A program made the translations under genes and the position numbers. This document shows, piece after piece, positions 1-5,567 of a DNA stretch of 5,758 bases. Numbering within the stretch: the stretch's first letter is position 1; each line of letters begins with the position of its first letter. Below the pieces are notes generated by a model. The model was not told where the DNA came from and did not search any database. It saw only the letters and a program-made list of their open reading frames with translations. Source of the DNA: F23-D06 sp947167635 (lineage in GTDB: Bacteria > Bacteroidota > Bacteroidia > Bacteroidales > WCHB1-69). The DNA lies in assembly GCA_947167635.1 (NCBI GenBank), contig CAMVIT010000097.1, forward strand, positions 1-5,758, written 5' to 3'.

Positions 1-36
1 ATTTTTGGATGATTCGCATAATGGTTGGTTTTTCGT

Positions 37-58
37 TCTTGTCAAGCCCCACACTGCG
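37..58. repeat. Direct repeat, copy 1 (22 bp)
   Basis: This 22-bp stretch, beginning TCTTGTCAAGCCCC and ending CACTGCG, recurs exactly at 105-126, 68 bp downstream. The identity breaks at both ends (T versus G before, G versus C after). It contains the small palindrome CTTG-T-CAAG at 38-46. It lies in non-coding DNA upstream of the DUF5674-like remnant. The exact duplication is seen directly; whether it is part of a dispersed repeat family is not known from this window. Confidence 0.85.
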
Positions 59-94
59 GCTTTGACTTGTCGTTATCGCTGCTTCCGCAGTCTG
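50..94. repeat. Long-loop inverted repeat between the direct repeats
   Basis: CACACTGCGG at 50-59 pairs with the reverse complement of CCGCAGTCTG at 85-94, with 9 of 10 positions matching; the inner 7 bp (53-59 with 85-91) are perfect. The loop is 25 nt. The left arm overlaps the end of direct-repeat copy 1, so the same bases could take part in alternative structures. No coding potential is convincing here. Confidence 0.55.
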
Positions 95-104
95 GATCTT
101 TCTG

Positions 105-126
105 TCTTGTCAAGCCCCACACTGCG
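105..126. repeat. Direct repeat, copy 2 (22 bp)
   Basis: Exact second copy of the 37-58 repeat. In this copy the CCCCACAC segment has a matching GTGTGGGG arm just downstream (135-142) and becomes the left arm of a hairpin. Copy 1 has no such partner directly downstream. Copy 1 may therefore be a truncated copy of a longer palindromic element; that part is inference. Confidence 0.85.
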
Positions 127-177
127 CTGCGCTTGTGTGGGGTTAATTGCGCTTCGCGCGTTTTGCCCCTCCGGGGC
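115..177. repeat. Cluster of three GC-rich hairpins (intergenic palindromic element)
   Basis: Three perfect stem-loops follow one another. CCCCACAC (115-122) pairs with GTGTGGGG (135-142) around a 12-nt GC-rich loop. GCGC (149-152) pairs with GCGC (156-159) around TTC. GCCCC (165-169) pairs with GGGGC (173-177) around TCC. No U-tract follows the last stem, so this is not a classical terminator for the + strand. The layout resembles the dispersed palindromic elements often found between genes in Bacteroidales. A similar two-hairpin arrangement occurs at 5450-5506. Function unknown. Confidence 0.7.
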
Positions 178-201
178 TGCTCAAGGAAGTTGATATTTTA
201 T

Positions 202-209
202 TATTTTTG
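202..209 (+). promoter_or_regulatory. Possible Bacteroidota -7 promoter element
   Basis: TATTTTTG fits the Bacteroidota sigma-ABfr -7 consensus TAnnTTTG exactly and ends 15 bp before the ATG at 225. The surroundings are AT-rich, unlike the GC-rich hairpins just upstream. No TTTG/TTG is found at the expected -33 spacing, and the leader would be very short (roughly 10 nt). Treat it as a candidate only; AT-rich DNA gives this match by chance fairly often. Confidence 0.3.
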
Positions 210-224
210 CCGAAAAAATGATTT

Positions 225-394
225 ATGCAGGTACTTACTGAAAAAATATCAAGAGAACAACTTAAAGAATTGGCATCCAATACTTTCATTGATATGATTA
301 AGTGTGTGGCCGATAAGGCAACCGCAGCCGTGATGTTGAGAATCCAGAAGTCAGGGAACAAATAAAATCCATCGTTTCTAAATTCGTTGAATAA
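225..394 (+). pseudogene. DUF5674-like gene with an internal, out-of-frame deletion
   Basis: From the ATG at 225 the sequence reads MQVLTEKISREQLKELASN, then FIDMIKCVAD, up to about 314. This matches the N-terminus I recall for DUF5674 proteins (a conserved 'ISxEQLKELA ... FxDMVKAVVD' start). The frame then runs into unrelated residues and stops at 363-365, giving only 46 aa. In another frame, 317-394 reads GNRSRDVENPEVREQIKSIV and then SKFVE-stop, which matches the conserved C-terminal end of the same family (GNRSRxVExPxxREKI). About 30 N-terminal and 25 C-terminal residues therefore survive. The roughly 55-60 residue middle, expected from a usual length of about 110 aa, is missing, and the join near 314-317 shifts the frame. 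An A-rich stretch (213-218) precedes the start, with no Shine-Dalgarno. The C-terminal frame stops with TAATG overlapping the next gene. The family's function is unknown. The two-frame split is seen directly; the family assignment is from memory. Confidence 0.75.
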
Positions 395-717
395 TGCAGC
401 ACGAGACACTCAGTAACGGAGCGTGGGCCGATATGCCCTTTCCAAAACAGATGGCCAATATTGGGAGCGAGACTTATCGTGCCACGAAATGGCTCGCCAA
501 GGGCCGTCGCGACAACGCCGAAAAGGCTTTTGAGCGGATGCAGGAGCTCATCGACTTGACCATCGCATACGGTAGGCATGGGCAACCCAACCGCAAAGCC
601 CTCCTGAAAGAGCTCTGCCGATTCCGGGAACTTTACTGCGGGGCTTTCCTTGATGGGGATTTGGACACCCTTGCCGCGCTCAACCGTTATTTGGACCATT
701 TTGCACATATCAATTGA
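394..717 (+). CDS. Small helical protein of unknown function, partner of the DUF5674-like gene
   Basis: This 107-residue protein has no signal peptide or membrane segment and is rich in helix-forming residues (predicted all-alpha, likely cytoplasmic). Its N-terminal third carries a distinctive block, LSNGAWADMPFPKQMANIGS (residues 5-24), followed by E-x-Y-R-A-x-K-W, an AFERMQELIDLTI helix (residues 44-56) and a C-terminal FRELYCGAFLDGD segment. I recall this LSNGxWxDMPxxxQMANIGSE pattern from an uncharacterised family of roughly 100-120 aa found in several bacterial phyla, so the protein appears full-length or nearly so. The ATG overlaps the stop of the upstream DUF5674-like C-terminal frame (TAATG), an arrangement typical of translational coupling. 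The shortened upstream ORF now ends 28 bp before this start, so coupling may be weakened. The stop lies 13 bp from the convergent permease gene, with no clear terminator between them. It could be one half of a two-protein module, but no activity can be inferred. Confidence 0.75.
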   Translation: MQHETLSNGAWADMPFPKQMANIGSETYRATKWLAKGRRDNAEKAFERMQELIDLTIAYGRHGQPNRKALLKELCRFRELYCGAFLDGDLDTLAALNRYLDHFAHIN

Positions 718-730
718 CCTTTTCAAGTAA

Positions 731-3073
731 CTACTCCTTCTTCAACGCCTCCGCAGGGTTAGTCCGTGCAATTCTGATACTACTCATAACGACTACGACT
801 GCTACGATGAGAAGAACCACAGTTGCGCCAAAGATGAAATACAACGGCGAGAGGCTGATGTGCTCGGCGAACTGTTCAAGCCATTTGTCGGCAACGAAAT
901 AGGCGAAAACACACGCAAAAATCGACATAATAAGAGATAACTTCAACACACCCCAAGCAAAAATGCTTAGCACATCTCTCTCTGTAGCACCGTTAATTTT
1001 GCGGATGGCCATTTCTTTGCTCCGACGACTCGACTCATCGCGTATGAAACCGATGAGGCCCAACATGGCAATCATCAATGCAAAAATGGAACCGATGAAA
1101 ACGGTGTTGCGCATCTTGCGACTATCTTCGTATGCTGAATGCATTTCGTCCGCATATACTTTCAACTGTACATCTTTTCCATCAAGGGCCTTAGAAATGG
1201 CGTCCTTCAGCTTCCCAATCGTGGTTTCATCCATTTTATTCACTTTGAAAACCAGATGCGGCATATAAGACTCTCCGTCCTCCAAACTGCCGTAGAAACG
1301 CACGCTCGGTCGGGTATCCATATCCAAGAGGCTACCCAGACGATAGTCGCGGTAAACACCTGTGATCGTGAATGATTTAAGATTTGTCAAAGAGTCTTCG
1401 TGTCCGGTAATCATAATCTGTTTCCCCACCGCTCCATCGCTCCAGTCCGTGAAGTCATTCATTCGTTTCACGAAACTCTTGCTCACCACCACTTCATTGG
1501 AATCGGCCGGCGCGCGACCGTCAACAAACTCCATTCCGAAAAGAGCATAGAATTGCGCTGTGGCCTCGTACTGGTCGGCCACGTTGAACAATTCACGATC
1601 ATCACCGGGAAGATATATGTTGTCGCCATTCGACCAAATGTAAGGAAGACCATAGCTTGCTGCAATGTGTGTCACTTCAGAAAGTTGGCCAAGAGCATTC
1701 ACCACACGTTGTTGAGCCTCTTGATTCCCGTCGTACATGTCCACAAACAACACATTCTCATAATTGTAGCCCGGGTCGTCGTTCATCATTTTATGATATT
1801 GCGAAGCGATGACCATCAGCATCGAAACGACAAATACATTGATAAACACCTGAACGCCAAGCAGTCCTATTTTCCATCGCCGCGAGTTTTCCGTATAATT
1901 GCGGAAGGCCACCGAAACGGGAATGCGCATGTAAAGCTGCGCAGGAACGAAAACGGAAACGAACAGCACAAGCAACAGCACAGCCACAATAGTCCAAATA
2001 CTTTGGGGAACAAGTAATGTCCCAAATGGCACACCCAACAAGTTCTGTATCAATCCTTTTGTGGCAAAAATAATGGCAGCTGCCAAAACGAGTGCCAATA
2101 ATAGATGTATTATCGACTCCCGAGCCAATAATCCATAAATACTGAAAGCGTTCGCACCATAGCACTTTCGTACCCCAATTTCTTTGGCTCGATGTACCAT
2201 AGACGAAATTGTGATCAGGATATAGTTGAGTAAGCTGATGACAATCAGCATTGTTGCAATAACGGAAAGCAGTATTACCATTGAATGCACCGAAGACTCT
2301 TTGAGGTGGGTTTTACCAAATGGTGCAAGATAATACCACAGCTTCATGCCGTTCTTCTCAAACTCCTGCAAAGGCTGATGAGCCTCCTGCATCCTACGGA
2401 TGGCATCGTTAAGCGATTGCGGATCAACACCTTGTTGCAATTTCACAAATCCCACATAGCGGTCGTTACCGACCCAGTTCTCCGTGCTGCTTTTTGAATA
2501 ACTCTCCATCGACAGCAAAATGTCGGCGTCTATAGAACCATTTTTAGGGAAATCCTTGAATACGCCCTCAATAGTCATTTTCAACAAAGGGACATCCTCG
2601 TTGTAGATGATTTTGCCAATACATTCCTCCACGCCACCCATTTTTTGGGCAAACGACTCCGACACCATCAAAAATAGCGGCTCTGACAGCACTTTCTCCG
2701 GATTGCCAGCCAGAATGGGACGATCAAAAACGCGGAAGAAGCATGAATCGGCTAAACGGAGATTTCCGGTGATGACATTGCCATCCTCGTCCAAATAACG
2801 GTCACTATTGAAATAGAAAGTCATTCGAGTGGCTTCTTCCACTCCCGGCACCTCTGCCTTGAAGCCAAATGCTACCGCACCACTCACCTGAGGGAAATCT
2901 CTGGATTCGCCCTGTACTTCGTAACCAGAACGGATACAATAGATACGGTCCACGTCTTTATAGAAACTGTCGTACGACAACTCGAAGCACACTTTGGCAA
3001 TCAGCACGATGCCGATTGCAAGACCCACCCCGAGGGAGAGTATTTGGATTAAGAGATTACTTTTTCGATACAT
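731..3073 (-). CDS. ABC transporter permease, FtsX/MacB-like (permease 2 of the operon)
   Basis: This 780-residue inner-membrane permease has the duplicated layout of large Bacteroidota FtsX-type permeases. TM1 is at about 7-30, followed by a MacB-type periplasmic domain (about 31-262). An FtsX domain with three TMs comes next (264-290, 318-338, 359-382). The second half has a TM at 402-425, a second periplasmic domain (about 427-655) and a closing FtsX domain (TMs 656-678, 703-728, 743-765). Cytoplasmic coupling segments after the first TM of each FtsX domain are visible: HRAKEIGVRKCYGA (294-307) and RRSKEMAIRKINGA (683-696). The tail ARTNPAEALKKE is the family's usual end. No ATPase domain is present, so it needs the upstream ATPase. 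The start is the only ATG available: six further in-frame codons precede it, then a stop. The N-terminus is about eight residues shorter than in permease 1. The gene follows permease 1 by 41 bp and is probably co-transcribed. Substrate unknown; export of peptides or lipids, lipoprotein handling, or envelope stress are the usual possibilities. Confidence 0.93.
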   Translation of the reverse strand: MYRKSNLLIQILSLGVGLAIGIVLIAKVCFELSYDSFYKDVDRIYCIRSGYEVQGESRDFPQVSGAVAFGFKAEVPGVEEATRMTFYFNSDRYLDEDGNVITGNLRLADSCFFRVFDRPILAGNPEKVLSEPLFLMVSESFAQKMGGVEECIGKIIYNEDVPLLKMTIEGVFKDFPKNGSIDADILLSMESYSKSSTENWVGNDRYVGFVKLQQGVDPQSLNDAIRRMQEAHQPLQEFEKNGMKLWYYLAPFGKTHLKESSVHSMVILLSVIATMLIVISLLNYILITISSMVHRAKEIGVRKCYGANAFSIYGLLARESIIHLLLALVLAAAIIFATKGLIQNLLGVPFGTLLVPQSIWTIVAVLLLVLFVSVFVPAQLYMRIPVSVAFRNYTENSRRWKIGLLGVQVFINVFVVSMLMVIASQYHKMMNDDPGYNYENVLFVDMYDGNQEAQQRVVNALGQLSEVTHIAASYGLPYIWSNGDNIYLPGDDRELFNVADQYEATAQFYALFGMEFVDGRAPADSNEVVVSKSFVKRMNDFTDWSDGAVGKQIMITGHEDSLTNLKSFTITGVYRDYRLGSLLDMDTRPSVRFYGSLEDGESYMPHLVFKVNKMDETTIGKLKDAISKALDGKDVQLKVYADEMHSAYEDSRKMRNTVFIGSIFALMIAMLGLIGFIRDESSRRSKEMAIRKINGATERDVLSIFAWGVLKLSLIMSIFACVFAYFVADKWLEQFAEHISLSPLYFIFGATVVLLIVAVVVVMSSIRIARTNPAEALKKE

Positions 3074-3114
3074 ATTAATTGATGTTTGGTTTTACGTTTT
3101 TATCTGACCCACAT

Positions 3115-5433
3115 TTATTCCTTTTTTAGCACCACCGCAGGGTTCGTCTTCGCGGCGCGGAGGGTCTGCCAAAGCACCGAGAGGAAGGCCATCGCAAGGG
3201 AGATGACCACGGCGACGAAGAAGATCCAGCCGTAGTGCTCCAGCCTGACGATGAAGTCCTCCAAGTAACGCTGCGCCGCCCAGACCGCTATCGGCACACC
3301 GATGACGCAGGCCACCGCGACCAGCAGCATGTACTCCCGCACGGTGCGCCGGGTCTCGCTCTTGACGGTGCCGCCGAACACCTTACGCACGGCGATGCCT
3401 TTGGCATTCTCGCCCGCATAGTAGGTGCTCATGGCCAGAAGCCCGAGCAGCGAAATCAGCACGGCCAACAGCATGAAAATCTCCAACAAGCGCATGTTGT
3501 TCTTGGCGGGTTTCAACGCATCACGGTAGAAATCGTCAATAAAACCGTTGGCATAATAAAACATCTGCTGTTCGCCACACCAGTCATCAACCACCTTGGT
3601 GATGGCTTTCGCGGCTTCCGAATGGTCGCCTGCAATCTCCATCAGGAAACCAGCCACCGGAACATCTTCCTCCCTCAAAACGCTGATGATGACATTGGCC
3701 TCTTCGCCCATATTGTTGTTGTTAACGGGAATATCACGAATCACACCCGCCACCTGCTCGCATTCCTTCTTTCCCGGAGTAATAGGATTACTGATGACGT
3801 GGTCCTCTTCGCTGAAACCTGTAGCGGCAAAAGCCCGCTCACCAAACCAGATTGAATTGTAAATTGGGGCTTTGTAATCTTTAAGCACCTCAAAATCAAG
3901 CATCTGAAAGGCAACCGTATCCATTTGCAAATGCCAATACGTGATGTTCCGGTCCTCTGTCCAATTATACTGTATCCCAAAAAGATAACCAGGGGCACCT
4001 GCACTTCGGCCAATCCGCTTCACGCAGGGCAGTTTCTCAAGTTTCTCAAACAACTGTGGTTGAGGTTTTTGAGTGGGCACGAACAGATAGTATTTGTCTT
4101 GTGTGTTGCAGTGCCTCGGACGGTGGAGCGAGGTGCGGTACTGCGCCTCCATCACGATGGCCATCGCGATGAGGAAAACCGCAAAGATGCCTTGAACAAC
4201 GATGAACACCTTGTTGAACACCATTTTCGTGTTGCGGCGGAAAGTGCCCTTCACCACATCGATGGGCTGCACGCGGCTGGCAAACAAGGCCGGAATGATG
4301 CCATTGAGTACACCAACCACCAAGATACCAGCAAGATAGGCCAAAATATACGTAAACGACATCCGTACCCGAATGGGCACATCGGGATTGTTAAGCAAGG
4401 CATTGACCGACGGTGCCAACAGGTAGGCCAACAACAGTCCGAAACTGAAGCAAACCGTCGTAAACACCAATGATTCAGAGACATATTTCCAGACAATTTC
4501 CCCTTTCTGTGCTCCGAGCAGGCGACGAGTGGCCATCTCCTTGGCGCGTTTCCCCGTGAGCGCGAACGAGAGGTTGATGTAGTTTAACACCGCAGAAAGC
4601 AACAACAACAGCCCGACGAGTGCCAACAGTTTCAGCGTTTTAAGGTCTCCTTGATTGAAAAAGCTGTTAATATCCTCTTTGAAGAACAGCTGGTCGAATC
4701 GGGTCATTTCCAACTCTTCGAAGAAGGATCCATGACCGTAATGGAGAGGATAAATCTCCTTGCAGACTTTTTTCACTTTGTCGTAAACCACCTGTGGGTC
4801 AGTGCCTTTAGCGATTTTCGCAAAGGTGATAGTCGTACCGAAACCATCGTAGGGCGATTCGATGGCAAACCGGTTGGCGGGATGGCGTACATTGACAATC
4901 AGATCGCTGTTTTCGAAAATGGTGTTTTCAAAATCCTTGATGATGCCCGCGACGAGATACTCTTCTCCTTCCATACGGATTGTCTGACCAAATTTCAGGT
5001 CGTGCTGTCGTGCAAAGGTCTCGCAAACAATCACATTCGAAGGCGCATCAAGGCATTCTGGACCGCCTTCGACGAAGCGGCCGAGGTGCGGGAACATCGT
5101 GAAGAAGTCCTTCTCCACGGCGACCGCATTCACCGGCACATACTCGTCCCCCATCTGGGCGACTGTCGTCTGGCACCCGCAATAGCGCACCGCTGCCTCC
5201 ACCTCGGGAACCCGCGCGAGCAGCTCATCGGGGAAGGCGTAGGTGAGCCCCGTGCAGTTTGGCGTTCCGAAGGTGTAGATGTCCTTCCGGTCGGAACTCT
5301 CGCGCGTGATGCTGTACTGCTGCCATACGTAGCTGCCGATGATGATCACGAACGCGAGGCTCACCACCAGTCCCACCGCCTCCACGGCGGTGTAGAGTTT
5401 GTTTCTGCTGAGGAATTTGAGGTACGATTTCAT
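3115..5433 (-). CDS. ABC transporter permease, FtsX/MacB-like (permease 1 of the operon)
   Basis: This 772-residue inner-membrane permease has the same eight-TM, two-periplasmic-domain architecture as its downstream neighbour. TM1 is at about 17-38, periplasmic domain 1 at 40-265, and FtsX TMs at about 267-290, 318-340 and 361-384. The second half has a TM at 408-428, periplasmic domain 2 at 430-645, and TMs at about 648-670, 700-719 and 735-756. Coupling segments GKRAKEMATRRLLGAQ (294-309) and ENAKGIAVRKVFGGT (675-689) probably contact the ATPase. It ends AAKTNPAVVLKKE. The ATG at 5433 gives the usual MKSYLKFLSRNKLYTA start; an ATG five bases upstream reaches a stop at once. The leader has no Shine-Dalgarno, as is common in Bacteroidota. 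Periplasmic domain 1 has several cysteines (60, 85, 87, 127, 137, 224), including a CGC motif. Base composition is uneven: sampled lines near both gene ends are 60-70% GC, while the middle falls to 35-50%. The partial ATPase gene lies 134 bp upstream on the same strand. The two permeases could form a heteromeric complex; the substrate cannot be told. Confidence 0.93.
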   Translation of the reverse strand: MKSYLKFLSRNKLYTAVEAVGLVVSLAFVIIIGSYVWQQYSITRESSDRKDIYTFGTPNCTGLTYAFPDELLARVPEVEAAVRYCGCQTTVAQMGDEYVPVNAVAVEKDFFTMFPHLGRFVEGGPECLDAPSNVIVCETFARQHDLKFGQTIRMEGEEYLVAGIIKDFENTIFENSDLIVNVRHPANRFAIESPYDGFGTTITFAKIAKGTDPQVVYDKVKKVCKEIYPLHYGHGSFFEELEMTRFDQLFFKEDINSFFNQGDLKTLKLLALVGLLLLLSAVLNYINLSFALTGKRAKEMATRRLLGAQKGEIVWKYVSESLVFTTVCFSFGLLLAYLLAPSVNALLNNPDVPIRVRMSFTYILAYLAGILVVGVLNGIIPALFASRVQPIDVVKGTFRRNTKMVFNKVFIVVQGIFAVFLIAMAIVMEAQYRTSLHRPRHCNTQDKYYLFVPTQKPQPQLFEKLEKLPCVKRIGRSAGAPGYLFGIQYNWTEDRNITYWHLQMDTVAFQMLDFEVLKDYKAPIYNSIWFGERAFAATGFSEEDHVISNPITPGKKECEQVAGVIRDIPVNNNNMGEEANVIISVLREEDVPVAGFLMEIAGDHSEAAKAITKVVDDWCGEQQMFYYANGFIDDFYRDALKPAKNNMRLLEIFMLLAVLISLLGLLAMSTYYAGENAKGIAVRKVFGGTVKSETRRTVREYMLLVAVACVIGVPIAVWAAQRYLEDFIVRLEHYGWIFFVAVVISLAMAFLSVLWQTLRAAKTNPAVVLKKE

Positions 5434-5449
5434 ATCATGTTGGTTTTAT

Positions 5450-5476
5450 CCCAGAGCTCGCTTCGCTCACACTGGG
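5450..5476. repeat. Palindromic hairpin in the ATPase-permease spacer
   Basis: CCCAG (5450-5454) pairs with CTGGG (5472-5476). Inside, GAGC (5454-5457) can pair with GCTC (5465-5468) as an alternative; the loop contains CGCTTCG. It sits 16 bp upstream of the permease 1 start codon, on the leader side. It is placed where it could affect translation or processing of the operon transcript, but no regulatory ligand motif is evident. It is followed on the + strand by TT, like the CCCCACAC hairpin at 115-142. Confidence 0.6.
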
Positions 5477-5488
5477 TTGACATAGGTC

Positions 5489-5506
5489 GGGCTTTCAGCC
5501 CTTTTT
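5489..5506 (+). terminator. Possible hairpin terminator, pointing against the operon
   Basis: GGGCT (5489-5493) pairs with AGCCC (5497-5501) around TTC and is followed directly by five T residues (5502-5506) on the + strand, a short intrinsic-terminator shape. No plus-strand gene ends here. In the operon's own direction the stem is preceded by A residues rather than followed by U residues, so it should not terminate the operon. It may equally be the second hairpin of a palindromic repeat element (compare 165-177). Confidence 0.35.
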
Positions 5507-5525
5507 GGAATATGTTCTATGATAA

Positions 5526-5549
5526 AATTCGTGTAATTCGCTCAATTCG
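5526..5549. repeat. Three AATTCG units with a 9-bp period
   Basis: AATTCG occurs at 5526-5531, 5535-5540 and 5544-5549, separated by TGT and CTC, giving an exact 9-bp period. It continues into CCGACGTTTGTTCG, which reaches the end of the ATPase gene. Read on the operon strand it is CGAATT repeated, starting 18 bp after the ATPase stop. I recall similar AATTCGnnnAATTCG strings in intergenic DNA of many Bacteroidales genomes, without an assigned role. The repeat is seen directly; its dispersed nature is from memory. Confidence 0.7.
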
Positions 5550-5567
5550 CCGACGTTTGTTCGCCGC

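Noticed and set aside
37..126. CRISPR-like direct repeats
   Set aside because: Only two copies, 22 bp each, with a single spacer-like interval that itself forms an inverted repeat with one copy. No array and no cas gene are in view.
5..297. Two short + strand frames across the left edge
   Set aside because: They run through the repeat and hairpin cluster, have no recognisable residues, and one overlaps the start of the DUF5674 remnant in another frame.
298..726. 142-codon open frame on the - strand
   Set aside because: It lies opposite the helical-protein gene and the DUF5674 remnant, both of which show conserved motifs in the + direction. The minus reading shows none.
718..730. Bidirectional terminator between the convergent genes
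   Set aside because: The 13-bp gap holds no stem-loop; any terminator must lie within coding sequence or be factor-dependent.
1400..2017. 205-codon open frame on the + strand
   Set aside because: Antisense shadow of permease 2; rich in His, Asn and Arg, typical of reverse-complement reading of a membrane protein gene.
3235..3855. 206-codon open frame on the + strand
   Set aside because: Antisense shadow of permease 1; low-complexity composition rich in His, Gln and Arg, and no family resemblance.
5434..5567. Separate promoter for permease 1 in the 134-bp spacer
   Set aside because: No TAnnTTTG element was found on the minus strand here, so I prefer co-transcription with the ATPase, though a non-canonical promoter cannot be excluded.
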